NCBI GenBank assembly: GCA_003457065.1
Contig: DMJQ01000022.1
Location: 14,145 to 32,193 of the forward strand
Length of the DNA: 18,049 nucleotides
Origin: Clostridiales bacterium
GTDB lineage: Bacteria; Bacillota; Clostridia; Tissierellales; Sedimentibacteraceae
Direction of reading: 5' to 3'
The notes under the pieces were generated by a model. That model was not told the origin of the DNA. It saw only the letters and a program-made list of their open reading frames with translations, and did not search any database. The first letter of the stretch is position 1, and every line of letters begins with the position of its first letter. Position numbers and translations under genes: made by a program. Positions 6,699-14,211 of this stretch are shown one piece after another.

Positions 6699-7751
6699 AT
6701 GTCTGTAACATTTTCAGATTTTTATTTGCAAGTTACTACCAATCCCATGTTGCTGATTACAACATTATTAACATTGGGTGTAATTTTGGTTAACGGGTGG
6801 ACTGATGCCCCAAATGCTATTGCAACATGTGTTTCCACACGTTCAATATCAGCAAGATCAGCTATTTTAATGGCTGCGGTTTTTAACTTTTTCGGCGTGT
6901 TTATAATGACAATGATAAATGCAAATGTAGCGCAGACAATTTATAAGATGGTAGATTTCGGAGGAAATCCTAATGATGCTTTAGTTGCATTGTGTGCAGC
7001 ATTGTTCGCAATTGTAACATGGGCAACAGCCGCCTGGTGGTTTGGTATACCTACAAGCGAAAGCCACGCATTAATTGCAGGAATTTCAGGTGCCGCGATC
7101 GCTCTGCACAATGGATTGGCGGGCATAAACGGCAGTGAATGGGTAAAGGTATTATATGGTTTGATTTTTTCTACTTTTTTTGGCTTTGCAATGGGGTGGA
7201 TTGTTGTAAAATTAACAGAATGTATCTTCAGGAGATTTAACCGAAAAAAAACAAATACTTTCTTTCAGGGAGCGCAGGTCGCCAGCGGAGCAGCAATGGC
7301 ATTTATGCATGGGGCTCAGGACGGACAGAAGTTTATGGGGGTATTTATGCTTGGAATATATCTTGCCAATGGACAGGCAGATGTAACAAACTTCCAGATT
7401 CCTGTATGGATGATGATTATTTGTTCTTTGATAATGGGGTTGGGAACATCAATAGGGGGATATAAAATAATAAAATCAGTCGGCATGGATATGTGCAAGC
7501 TTGAAAAATATCAGGGATTTTCTGCTGATATGGCTGCTACCACATGCTTATTGATTTCATCACTTTCGGGAGTTCCGGTAAGCACAACCCATACAAAGAC
7601 TACGGCCATCATGGGAGTGGGAGCTGCCAAAAGATTATCTTCAGTGAACTGGGGACTTGTAAGCGAAATGGTGTGGACGTGGGTTCTGACATTCCCGGGA
7701 TGTGGATTAATCGGCTATTTAATGGCTAAACTATTTATGATATTATTTTAA
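6699..7751 (+). CDS. pit: Inorganic phosphate transporter, PiT family
   Basis: 350 residues. PiT proteins carry phosphate (often as a metal-phosphate complex) through the cytoplasmic membrane, driven by H+ or Na+. The two family signature repeats are present: NGWTDAPNAIATCVSTRSIS near residues 32-51 and SGVPVSTTHTKTTAIMGVGAAKR near the C-terminus. SESHALIAGISGAA around residue 110 and AFMHGAQDGQKFMGV near residue 205 are the matching inner motifs. Hydrophobic segments run through the whole protein, consistent with about ten membrane helices, and it has no large cytoplasmic loop insertion. The ATG at 6699 has a GGAGAAGAG site 8 nt upstream. The next gene, a DUF47 protein, begins 16 bp after the stop, the standard partner arrangement in bacteria and archaea. 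It is an alternative to high-affinity Pst uptake, which is not seen here. Confidence 0.93.
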   Translation: MSVTFSDFYLQVTTNPMLLITTLLTLGVILVNGWTDAPNAIATCVSTRSISARSAILMAAVFNFFGVFIMTMINANVAQTIYKMVDFGGNPNDALVALCAALFAIVTWATAAWWFGIPTSESHALIAGISGAAIALHNGLAGINGSEWVKVLYGLIFSTFFGFAMGWIVVKLTECIFRRFNRKKTNTFFQGAQVASGAAMAFMHGAQDGQKFMGVFMLGIYLANGQADVTNFQIPVWMMIICSLIMGLGTSIGGYKIIKSVGMDMCKLEKYQGFSADMAATTCLLISSLSGVPVSTTHTKTTAIMGVGAAKRLSSVNWGLVSEMVWTWVLTFPGCGLIGYLMAKLFMILF

Positions 7752-7767
7752 ACTATAGAGGTGGAAT

Positions 7768-8391
7768 ATGGTACGTAAAAATGAGTTTGATTACTTTGAC
7801 GGCTTTGTAAGGCTTTCTGAATATTGCTGTGATGCAGCAAAAATGCTTGATGAAATACTTATTAATTTTAGCGCTGATTTATTGGAAGAAAAAATGAAGG
7901 AAATGCATGAAATAGAGCATTCAGCCGATATTGAGGCACATGACATCATTAGAAGGCTTGCAAAAGAGTTTATCACACCTATTGAGAGAGAAGACATTGT
8001 GGTACTTGTGCATGAAATAGACGATATAACAGACACAATTGAAGATGTGCTGCTTCATATGTATATGTACAATGTAAAGGAAATAAGAAATGATGCATTG
8101 AGATTTTCAAAATTAATCCTTAAGAGCTGTGAAGAATTAAAGGTTGCTTTTGAAGAATTCAAGAATTTCCGCAAATCAAAAAATATACACGATAAAATAG
8201 TTCTCATCAATAAATTAGAGGAAGATGGAGATCATCTTTACACCGAAGCGGTGAGGAAGCTGCATATGACATCTACCAATCCAATAGAAATCATGACGTG
8301 GACGACGGCATTCCACAGACTGGAAAAATGTTGTGACGCATGCGAAGAGGCTGCAAATATAATTGAGAGTGTTATAATGAAAAATTCTTAA
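7768..8391 (+). CDS. DUF47 family PhoU-like protein, PiT partner
   Basis: 207 residues, almost all predicted helix, as in the PhoU-like DUF47 family. Recognisable parts are FDYFDGFVRLSEYCCDAAKML at the N-terminus, EMHEIEHSADIEAHDIIRRLAKEFITPIEREDIVVLVHEIDDITD (acidic/His metal-binding face, split here as two adjoining helices at about residues 45-90), and a matching second bundle with LEEDGDHLYTEAVRKL and FHRLEKCCDACEEAANIIE. Family members sit next to pit genes and are thought to regulate the transporter, probably by binding metal and the membrane protein. A GAGGTGG site lies 3-4 nt before the ATG. It is very likely co-transcribed with pit. No convincing terminator separates it from rex, which starts 86 bp downstream, so partial read-through into rex is possible. 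Confidence 0.9.
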   Translation: MVRKNEFDYFDGFVRLSEYCCDAAKMLDEILINFSADLLEEKMKEMHEIEHSADIEAHDIIRRLAKEFITPIEREDIVVLVHEIDDITDTIEDVLLHMYMYNVKEIRNDALRFSKLILKSCEELKVAFEEFKNFRKSKNIHDKIVLINKLEEDGDHLYTEAVRKLHMTSTNPIEIMTWTTAFHRLEKCCDACEEAANIIESVIMKNS

Positions 8392-8477
8392 TATTTTTGT
8401 GAAAAAAAGTTTATTTTTTCAAAAAAGTAGTTGCAATGTTGCGTAAAGATTGTTAAAATAAATGCAGGAGGCGCATT

Positions 8478-9137
8478 ATGGATAAACACGATAGAATTTC
8501 CCCTGCAGTTATTAGAAGACTGCCAAAATATTACAGATATCTTGGGGAGTTAACAAAGACCGGAATCAATAAAACCTCGTCGAGAGAATTAAGTGAAATG
8601 ACAGGTTTTTCGGCATCTCAAATCCGTCAGGATTTAAATAACTTTGGAGGCTTTGGACAACAGGGCTTTGGCTATGATGTAGAGAATTTAAGGAATGAAA
8701 TTGCAAAAATACTTGGTTTGGACAAGAAATACAAAATAATTATTGTCGGTGCAGGTAATATAGGTCAGGCAATCGCAAACTACACAGGTTTTTACGAAGC
8801 TGATTACGAAGTTGTTGCCTTATTTGATAAAAATCCTAAACTAATAGGTTTGTCTATCAGAAATGCTTTAATTAAAGATGTTGACGATATAGAAAGCTTT
8901 TTGAAGGAAGAAAAAATAGACATCACAGTAATATGCACACCAAAAAATGTCAGCCAACAAGTTGCTGAACAAGTTGTTCAGTGCGGAATCAGAGCTATTT
9001 GGAACTTTGCTCCTAAAGATTTAAAAATGCCTGATTATGTTCATGTTGAGAACGTTCATTTAAACGAAAGTCTGTTTTCTTTGACTTATTATTACAATAG
9101 AATGAACGAAGAAGCAAAAAAAATGGATAGAGAATAA
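8478..9137 (+). CDS. rex: Redox-sensing transcriptional repressor Rex
   Basis: 219 residues, standard length. Residues 1-80 are the winged helix with the family hallmark ISPAVIRRLPKYYRYL (7-22), SSRELSEMTGFSASQIRQDL (34-53) and FGGFGQQGFGY (56-66). Residues 85-200 are a Rossmann fold with GAGNIGQAIANY (91-102) and, at the end of the second strand, D117 in ALFDKNP, as expected for NAD(H) binding. The C-terminus carries the domain-swapped helix used for dimer formation. Rex dimers bind DNA when NAD+ is high and release when NADH rises, controlling fermentation and reductive pathways in Gram-positive anaerobes. The ATG has an AGGAGG site (8466-8471) 6 nt upstream. A clear terminator follows. Its targets cannot be read from this window: no full Rex operator was found near its own start or near gdh. 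Confidence 0.96.
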   Translation: MDKHDRISPAVIRRLPKYYRYLGELTKTGINKTSSRELSEMTGFSASQIRQDLNNFGGFGQQGFGYDVENLRNEIAKILGLDKKYKIIIVGAGNIGQAIANYTGFYEADYEVVALFDKNPKLIGLSIRNALIKDVDDIESFLKEEKIDITVICTPKNVSQQVAEQVVQCGIRAIWNFAPKDLKMPDYVHVENVHLNESLFSLTYYYNRMNEEAKKMDRE

Positions 9138-9162
9138 TCAATAAAATAAAAAAGCGATTAAG

Positions 9163-9187
9163 CAGAGATTACACATCTCTGTTTTTT
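9163..9187 (+). terminator. Rho-independent terminator of rex
   Basis: CAGAGAT (9163-9169) pairs with ATCTCTG (9175-9181) around a 5-nt loop, followed by six T (9182-9187). Confidence 0.88.
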
Positions 9188-9223
9188 GTATACTTAGACA
9201 CATTTGTCCAAGTGGCAGCAATG

Positions 9224-9267
9224 TCAAGTGATGGCATGTCAACTACACAAATGCCAATATGACTTGA
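9224..9267. repeat. Imperfect inverted repeat, possible transposon-end remnant
   Basis: TCAAGT (9224-9229) pairs with ACTTGA (9262-9267), and TGGCAT (9232-9237) with ATGCCA (9251-9256), with unequal unpaired bases between the two stem blocks. The same words recur nearby (TTGTCCAAGTGGCA at 9204-9217). No transposase frame accompanies it. Confidence 0.4.
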
Positions 9268-9524
9268 AAAAATCTCATGGGTGTCAACGACATATAATTT
9301 GATGGGAATTCAGCTGCAACAAAATCAGGACATAGCGATCAAAGGGAATTGATATATGTGAATTTGACGGTATATTTGTGTGACTTGCTACAAAAAAACA
9401 AATATGCGTCATTTTTCCGATTTATGTCATACTATTATTTATATAAGCGGCAGTTATAAATAAAATAGAGGAGACAAACTGCAAAAGTTGGCATGTGCTG
9501 ATGCGCACAGCACGCATTTATTAC

Positions 9525-9566
9525 AAGTAATTAATATAATATTAATTGTCAATTAAAGTAATTAAT
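9525..9566. repeat. Palindrome and 11-bp direct repeat upstream of gdh
   Basis: AAGTAATTAAT occurs at 9525-9535 and again at 9556-9566, 31 bp apart (about three helical turns). The first copy merges into a perfect 9-bp palindrome, AATTAATAT, one A, ATATTAATT (9529-9547). Spacing on one DNA face fits cooperative binding by a regulator, located about 100 bp upstream of the gdh -35 box. AT-rich DNA makes such words fairly likely by chance. Confidence 0.4.
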
Positions 9567-9646
9567 TGCTAATTTAAAAACGCATCAAATAATTAAGGCT
9601 TGTCACCCTAAAAAGTTAAAATTACAAAGAGTTAATATTAAATTTG

Positions 9647-9674
9647 TTGTATTGTGAATACTATTTGATATAAT
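9647..9674 (+). promoter_or_regulatory. Predicted sigma-A promoter of gdh
   Basis: TTGTAT (9647-9652) and a perfect TATAAT (9669-9674) are separated by 16 bp, leaving a leader of about 36 nt before the ATG, which holds an ATGGAGG ribosome site (9702-9708). Confidence 0.6.
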
Positions 9675-9716
9675 GAAGAAGGAAAGCACATTTAAATTTC
9701 ATGGAGGTTTTACAAT

Positions 9717-11060
9717 ATGAATGCATATATTGAAAGAGTAATTGACCAAGTTAGAAAAAGAGATGCTAACGAACCGGAATTCATTCAGACTGTAGAAGAA
9801 GTATTATATAGTATTGAACCAATGATCAACAAACATCCGGAATATGAAAAAGCCGGATTGCTGGAAAGATTAGTTGAACCGGAAAGATGCATATCATTCA
9901 AAGTATCTTGGGTAGATGACAAAGGTAATGTTCAGGTTAATAGAGGATACAGAGTACAATTTAACGGAGCTATAGGACCTTTCAAAGGTGGATTAAGATT
10001 CCATCCTACAGTATATTCAGGAATTATGAAATTTTTAGCATTTGAACAGACATTTAAAGACTCACTGTCAGGTCTTCCAATAGGTGGAGCTAAAGGTGGT
10101 TCTGATTTTGACCCAAGAGGAAAATCAGATGGTGAAGTTATGAGATTCTGTCAAGCATTCATGACTGAATTATACAGACACATAGGACCAGATGTTGACG
10201 TTCCAGCAGGAGACATAGGAGTTGGAGCAAGAGAAGTTGGTTACTTATATGGACAATACAGAAGAATAAGAGGAGCTTTTGAAAACGGCGTATTAACAGG
10301 TAAAGGAATACCATACGGCGGAAGCTTAGCAAGAACAGAAGCAACAGGTTACGGTGCTGTTTACTATACACAAGAAGTATTAAGACATTTCGGAGAAGAA
10401 GTTAAAGGTAAAACATTCGTAATATCAGGTTTCGGTAACGTTGCATGGGGCGTTGTTCAGAAAATAAACCAATTAGGCGGAACAGTAGTTGCTATTTCAG
10501 GACCAGACGGACATATCTATGATTCAGACGGAGTTAAAGGCGAAAAAGAAGACTTCATGCTTGTAATGAGAGCATCAGGAAGAGATAAAGTTCAAGATTA
10601 TGCTGATAAATTCGGAGTTAAATTCGTTGCAGGAGAAAAACCATGGTCAGTTAAAGCTGATGTTTATATGCCATGTGCTACTCAAAATGAAATTAACATG
10701 GACGAAGCTAAGAAAATCGTAGCAAGCGGATCAAAATATTATATAGAAGTAGCTAATATGCCTACAACAAATGACGCATTAAAATATATCCAAGACAGCG
10801 GAATGGTAGTAGCACCTTCTAAAGCAGTTAATGCCGGAGGAGTTTCTACATCAGCATTGGAAATGAGCCAGAACTCAATGAGATATTCATGGTCATTTGA
10901 AGAAGTTGATGCAAAACTTCATGAAATCATGAAAAACATCTATAAGAACTCTGTAGCGGCAGCTGAAGAAGCAGGATTAGGATACAACCTGGTAGCAGGA
11001 GCTAACCTTGCAGGATTCAAAAAAGTTGCAGATGCTATGATGGCACAAGGTATTATCTAA
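9717..11060 (+). CDS. gdhA: Glutamate dehydrogenase, probably NAD-dependent
   Basis: 447 residues, the hexameric bacterial form. It interconverts L-glutamate with 2-oxoglutarate plus ammonia and NAD(P)H. The catalytic set is complete: K90 in GPFKGGLRFHP, K114 in EQTFKDSL, K126 in PIGGAKGGSDFDP and D166 in PAGDIGVG, each one position from K89, K113, K125 and D165 of the Clostridium symbiosum enzyme. The Rossmann motif GFGNVAWG spans 238-245. The second strand ends VVAISGPDGHIYD, which resembles the NAD-specific C. symbiosum type more than the E. coli NADP type, so a catabolic role in glutamate fermentation is inferred. The gene uses a narrow set of A-ending codons (AGA, GGA, GCA, CCA) more strictly than its neighbours, as expected of a highly expressed gene. 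It is monocistronic, between a good promoter and a strong terminator. Confidence 0.96.
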   Translation: MNAYIERVIDQVRKRDANEPEFIQTVEEVLYSIEPMINKHPEYEKAGLLERLVEPERCISFKVSWVDDKGNVQVNRGYRVQFNGAIGPFKGGLRFHPTVYSGIMKFLAFEQTFKDSLSGLPIGGAKGGSDFDPRGKSDGEVMRFCQAFMTELYRHIGPDVDVPAGDIGVGAREVGYLYGQYRRIRGAFENGVLTGKGIPYGGSLARTEATGYGAVYYTQEVLRHFGEEVKGKTFVISGFGNVAWGVVQKINQLGGTVVAISGPDGHIYDSDGVKGEKEDFMLVMRASGRDKVQDYADKFGVKFVAGEKPWSVKADVYMPCATQNEINMDEAKKIVASGSKYYIEVANMPTTNDALKYIQDSGMVVAPSKAVNAGGVSTSALEMSQNSMRYSWSFEEVDAKLHEIMKNIYKNSVAAAEEAGLGYNLVAGANLAGFKKVADAMMAQGII

Positions 11061-11080
11061 TAAAACAAAACAAAATAAAG

Positions 11081-11105
11081 AGCAAGGCGAAAGCCTTGCT
11101 TTTAT
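11081..11105. terminator. Strong terminator of gdh, likely bidirectional
   Basis: AGCAAGGC (11081-11088), GAAA tetraloop (11089-11092) and GCCTTGCT (11093-11100) form a perfect stem followed by a T-rich run on the plus strand. On the minus strand the stem is followed by a T-rich run too, so it may also stop the convergent ytvI transcript. Confidence 0.9.
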
Positions 11106-11179
11106 TTTGCTTTGCTGCTGTTCTGAAATGCTGTGGAATTTCATCTTTGTCAGAGATTTAAGCTTTGTACGGATAAAAA

Positions 11180-12253
11180 TTATTTAAACAAATGAATTTT
11201 TCCCGTATCATTTAAGTGTTTAACAAGTATGGCTATTACAGGGGCAATAAGGAATCCGAAAAATCCAAACAAACGGAGTCCGGCATACATTGTTGTAATT
11301 GTAATAATAGGATGGAGGCCAATCTGATGTCCGACAATTCTCGGTTCGACTATATTTCGGATTATGGTTACAGCCACGTATAAAATCAATAAGCCGATTC
11401 CGAGATGATAATTTTTTAAAAACAATTCTACCACTGCCCATGGAATAAGAATTCCACCTGTTCCTATTATCGGCATTATGTCAAGAACCGCAATAATTGC
11501 CGCAATAGGCAGCGCATAATTAACTCTCAATATTGACAATCCCGTAAGCAATTCAATAAACGTAATGCACATGATAATCATGTATGATTTAATCATTTTC
11601 CAGAGTGTTCCTGTCAAAAATATTCTGGCTTCGGTAAATGTTGAATTAAAGTTTTCGGGAAGCTGTCGCTTTATAAAAGCGGTTATGTTGTTATATTCAA
11701 CACTTATAAATACAGATAAAACTATGGTAAATATTACAGATATTAAATATAACGGGAAGTTTGAAATTAATTTTGTTACGATTTGAACAAAAGCTATGGA
11801 TGTATTTTTGATAACATCCGATATATAACTTATACCGTTAATTATTATCTGTGAAATTGTGTCTGCCGCTTCAGGTAAAATCGTCTTGGTATTTGCAACA
11901 ACCCAGTCGTTAAAATCAAGCAGCAACGGTTCAATTTTGTTGAAATACAGTCCCGGCATTATATTAACCAGGTCTGTGAGCTGAGTTATTAAAAATGTTA
12001 TTAAGAGCCACAATATAATCGCCACCGCAACATAAAAGGCAGTCACAACGAATATGGCAACTCCCTTTCCCGTGCTGTTCACTATTTTATTTACAAGCCT
12101 GGTAATCGGTCTTAAAGCAAGCGCTATCAAAAAACCAACGATAAAAGGCATAATCCAGTGTATCACATACACAAAAATAAAATATAAAACAGCGTAAACA
12201 GTTACAACAAATGCTACATTTACTATAAACTTTTTCTTTTCATCTAAAGTCAT
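11180..12253 (-). CDS. ytvI: AI-2E/UPF0118 family membrane protein, YtvI-like sporulation protein
   Basis: 357 residues from the ATG at 12253. A TTG at 12268 in the same frame would add five residues, but it lies inside the ribosome site of the ATG (AGAGGA, 12259-12264, 5-nt spacing) and has none of its own. The protein has about eight membrane helices: two near the N-terminus (residues 10-50), one at 60-90, an extracellular region to about residue 150, and a C-terminal group. LDIMPIIGTGGILIPWAVVELF and the block NIVEPRIVGHQIGLHPIITI followed by LRLFGFFGFLIAPV are hallmarks of the YtvI branch, which in Bacillus is a sporulation membrane protein of unknown mechanism; other family members are exporters or Na+/H+ antiporters. 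It is alone on the minus strand and converges with gdh. Family is certain, the sporulation role is inferred from the YtvI resemblance. Confidence 0.85.
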   Translation of the reverse strand: MTLDEKKKFIVNVAFVVTVYAVLYFIFVYVIHWIMPFIVGFLIALALRPITRLVNKIVNSTGKGVAIFVVTAFYVAVAIILWLLITFLITQLTDLVNIMPGLYFNKIEPLLLDFNDWVVANTKTILPEAADTISQIIINGISYISDVIKNTSIAFVQIVTKLISNFPLYLISVIFTIVLSVFISVEYNNITAFIKRQLPENFNSTFTEARIFLTGTLWKMIKSYMIIMCITFIELLTGLSILRVNYALPIAAIIAVLDIMPIIGTGGILIPWAVVELFLKNYHLGIGLLILYVAVTIIRNIVEPRIVGHQIGLHPIITITTMYAGLRLFGFFGFLIAPVIAILVKHLNDTGKIHLFK

Positions 12254-12258
12254 TTTAG

Positions 12259-12264
12259 TCCTCT
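12259..12264 (-). promoter_or_regulatory. Ribosome binding site that sets the ytvI start
   Basis: AGAGGA on the minus strand lies 5 nt before the ATG at 12253 and overlaps the upstream TTG alternative, which rules that start out. Confidence 0.7.
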
Positions 12265-12403
12265 TCAATATATATTTATATAATTATAATATTTAATTAG
12301 AGTATTTGCAATAAAAAGGTCTGATACTTATTTGGAATCATCATGAAACACTTTAAATAATATAAGTAAACATACAAATTTTATGCATTCACATGCGCTA
12401 ATA

Positions 12404-12412
12404 TGTTATAAT
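12404..12412 (+). promoter_or_regulatory. Extended -10 promoter element for aroE
   Basis: TG, one base, then TATAAT (12407-12412) is a classic extended -10. No good -35 is visible, which extended -10 promoters tolerate. It lies downstream of the ATG at 12383, so that ATG cannot be the start from this promoter. Confidence 0.5.
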
Positions 12413-12432
12413 ACATTAATTAAAATTATTAT

Positions 12433-12437
12433 GGAGG
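12433..12437 (+). promoter_or_regulatory. Ribosome binding site that sets the aroE start at TTG 12443
   Basis: GGAGG at 12433-12437 is 5 nt before TTG 12443. It overlaps the in-frame ATG at 12431, which has no ribosome site of its own. Confidence 0.7.
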
Positions 12438-12442
12438 CTGTT

Positions 12443-13303
12443 TTGGAAGTTAACATTGAAACTAAGCTGTCAGGTCTTCTGGGATACCCGTTAAGCCAGT
12501 CTCTTTCAGCTTTAATGCAAAATGCGGCATTTAAGGAGTGTTTGCTGAATAAGATATACATACCCATTGAAGTTACGGCTGAAAACCTTGAGACTGTCGT
12601 CAGAGGCATATCAAAAATGAATTTTGATGGCTTCAACATAACCAAACCTTACAAAATAGAAATAATGAAATATCTTGATGAAACAGATGAATATGCAAGG
12701 CTCATAGGTGCGGTGAATACGGTGGCTGTAAAAAACGGAATGCTGAAGGGATACAATACTGACGGCACTGGTTTTTTGAGATCATTTGAGGAAAAATCAG
12801 GAACAAAAATAGAAGGTAAAACTGTATTTATACTTGGCTGCGGAGGTGCTGCAAGAGCCGTAAGTATGACATTGGCCTTAAATAACTCCGGGAAAATATA
12901 TATATGTAACAGAACTTACGAGAGTGCGGTTTCTTTAGCAGAAGAAATCAGCATTAAAACAGGGAGATGCAATGCTGCCGTTCCGATGGTATATAAAGAT
13001 ATGGAAGAAGCAATCGGTGATTCGGATGTATTAATCAATTGTACCAGTGTCGGAATGATACCGGGCAGAGATGAAACACCCTTGGACAAAAGTCTGCTTA
13101 ACAGAAACCTGACAGTCTGCGATGTAATATATAATCCAAGAAGGACAAGACTGATACGGGATGCGGAAGAAGCAGGCAGCAAAACCGTAACCGGAGAAGC
13201 GATGTTAGTATATCAGGGAGCTGAGGCGTTTGAGCTGTGGACGAAAAAAGCAGCACCTGTTAAGACAATGTTTGATGTGGTCAATAACAGCCTGAATCTT
13301 TGA
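12443..13303 (+). CDS. aroE: Shikimate dehydrogenase (NADP+)
   Basis: 286 residues from the TTG at 12443, chosen because GGAGG lies 5 nt before it and the promoter lies just upstream; the longer frame from ATG 12383 would overlap the promoter. AroE reduces 3-dehydroshikimate to shikimate in chorismate synthesis. Residues 11-22 (GLLGYPLSQSLS) hold the substrate serines; NITKPYK (65-71) provides catalytic K71; N92 in GAVNT and D107 in GYNTDGTGF complete the site. GCGGAAR (132-138) is the nucleotide loop, followed by the CNRT motif that binds the NADP 2'-phosphate. GEAMLVYQGAEAFELWT is the C-terminal signature with the substrate glutamine. It stands outside an aro cluster here; the next gene begins 35 bp downstream, so co-transcription with the flavodoxin-ferredoxin gene is likely. 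A quinate-type paralogue is possible, but all AroE residues are present. Confidence 0.93.
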   Translation: MEVNIETKLSGLLGYPLSQSLSALMQNAAFKECLLNKIYIPIEVTAENLETVVRGISKMNFDGFNITKPYKIEIMKYLDETDEYARLIGAVNTVAVKNGMLKGYNTDGTGFLRSFEEKSGTKIEGKTVFILGCGGAARAVSMTLALNNSGKIYICNRTYESAVSLAEEISIKTGRCNAAVPMVYKDMEEAIGDSDVLINCTSVGMIPGRDETPLDKSLLNRNLTVCDVIYNPRRTRLIRDAEEAGSKTVTGEAMLVYQGAEAFELWTKKAAPVKTMFDVVNNSLNL

Positions 13304-13338
13304 TATATAACAAAGGGAGAATGAAGGGAGATGTACTT

Positions 13339-14154
13339 ATGAATTATAATATAAATGCAATGTATTTCAGTCCCACAGGAACAACTGAAAGAGCGGTTAA
13401 AAAAATAGCCGCCGAATTATCTTTAAACTTTGAATCAAAAGATATTAATTACATTGATTTTACACCATTGAGCGTGAGGTCCCGGATGGTACGTTTTAAT
13501 GCCGATGATATAGTTATATTCGGAGTTCCGGTATATGCGGGCAGGGTACCAAACGTATTGCTGAATTACATAAATTCCGTTAAATCAAGCGGTGCACTTG
13601 CCGTTGCGGTTGTTTTGTACGGAAACAGGAATTATGACGATGCTTTGATAGAACTGAGGGACATACTTGATTCAAATGGTTTTAAAGTCATTGCGGCATG
13701 TGCGTTTGTCGGAGAGCATTCATTTTCTGAAATGCTGGCAAAAGACAGGCCTGATGAAACAGATCTGAATATGGCAGGCAGCTTTGCTAAACAAATATTT
13801 AATAAAATAACAGGGCTGTCCGAGTTTAGTTCCGTGTCGGTTGAGGGAAACAGACCATACAGGTCTTATTATAAACCGAAAGACGGAAAAGGGAATCCGG
13901 TAGATATTCGAAAAGTAACTCCGAGGACGAACAGTAACTGCACAGATTGCAAACTTTGTGCCAAGGTCTGTCCCATGGGGTCAATTGATTATAAGAATGT
14001 GTCTCTTTTAACAGGCATATGCATCAAATGCGGCGCATGTATTAAGAAATGTCCTGTCAGTGCAAAATATTATGACGATGAAAATTATTTAAGGCATAAA
14101 CATGAGTTGGAAGATGAACTCACAATCAGAAAGAATCCTGAGTTATTTTTGTGA
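13339..14154 (+). CDS. EFR1-type protein: flavodoxin-like domain fused to a 2[4Fe-4S] ferredoxin
   Basis: 272 residues from ATG 13339, which has AAGGGAG 8 nt upstream; an in-frame ATG at 13321 has a purine run (AAAGGGAGA) directly abutting it and is less well placed. The N-terminal 160 residues are flavodoxin-like, with the FMN phosphate loop FSPTGTTE (10-17) and GVPVYAGRVP (62-71). The C-terminal part has two cluster motifs: C201, C204, C207, C211-Pro, and C228, C231, C234, C238-Pro. Such fusions (EFRs) are common in anaerobic Firmicutes and are thought to pass electrons between a flavin and iron-sulfur clusters; partners are usually unknown. It ends 57 bp before the remains of an old-yellow-enzyme gene, so it may once have served, or still serves elsewhere, a flavin reductase. 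Cytosolic; no signal peptide. Confidence 0.9.
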   Translation: MNYNINAMYFSPTGTTERAVKKIAAELSLNFESKDINYIDFTPLSVRSRMVRFNADDIVIFGVPVYAGRVPNVLLNYINSVKSSGALAVAVVLYGNRNYDDALIELRDILDSNGFKVIAACAFVGEHSFSEMLAKDRPDETDLNMAGSFAKQIFNKITGLSEFSSVSVEGNRPYRSYYKPKDGKGNPVDIRKVTPRTNSNCTDCKLCAKVCPMGSIDYKNVSLLTGICIKCGACIKKCPVSAKYYDDENYLRHKHELEDELTIRKNPELFL

Positions 14155-14211
14155 TTATAATCTTGGAAATATTTTTTATTTAAAAATATTATATATAACA
14201 GGAGGTCCTAA

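Larger units (their letters stand above)
9188..9716. other. Non-coding region of 529 bp between rex and gdh, repeat-rich
   Basis: No coding frame with homology or a ribosome site was found. The rex-proximal part (9200-9290) has three TGTCAA copies (9222, 9237, 9282) and an imperfect inverted repeat (9224-9267). A GC-rich small hairpin, GTGCTG/CAGCAC (9495-9513), lies mid-region. The gdh-proximal part has an AATTAATAT-A-ATATTAATT palindrome (9529-9547) and an 11-bp direct repeat (9525, 9556). A GAGGAG-like ribosome site at about 9470 is followed by no start codon, which could be the trace of a lost gene. The region ends with the predicted gdh promoter. The mix suggests a regulatory region built next to a decayed element. 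Confidence 0.6.

Noticed and set aside
6554-6793. 79-residue ORF overlapping the pit start
   Set aside because: It has no family resemblance, reads into pit in another frame, and has no ribosome site of value.
8400-8421. Terminator after the DUF47 gene
   Set aside because: The TGAAAAAA/TTTTTTCA stem is almost only A-T pairs and is followed by A, not T; it would be very weak.
8398-8456. Rex autoregulatory operator and a promoter TTGCAA-17-TAAAAT (8431-8459) upstream of rex
   Set aside because: Only same-strand half-sites (TTGTGAA, TTGTTAA) are present, not a palindrome with a 4-bp centre. The promoter match is good, but the transcript would start on the AGGAGG ribosome site, which makes it doubtful.
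9487-9506. Sigma-54 promoter (TTGGCAT ... TGC)
   Set aside because: The GG to GC spacing is 11 instead of 10 bases, and no enhancer-binding regulator is nearby.
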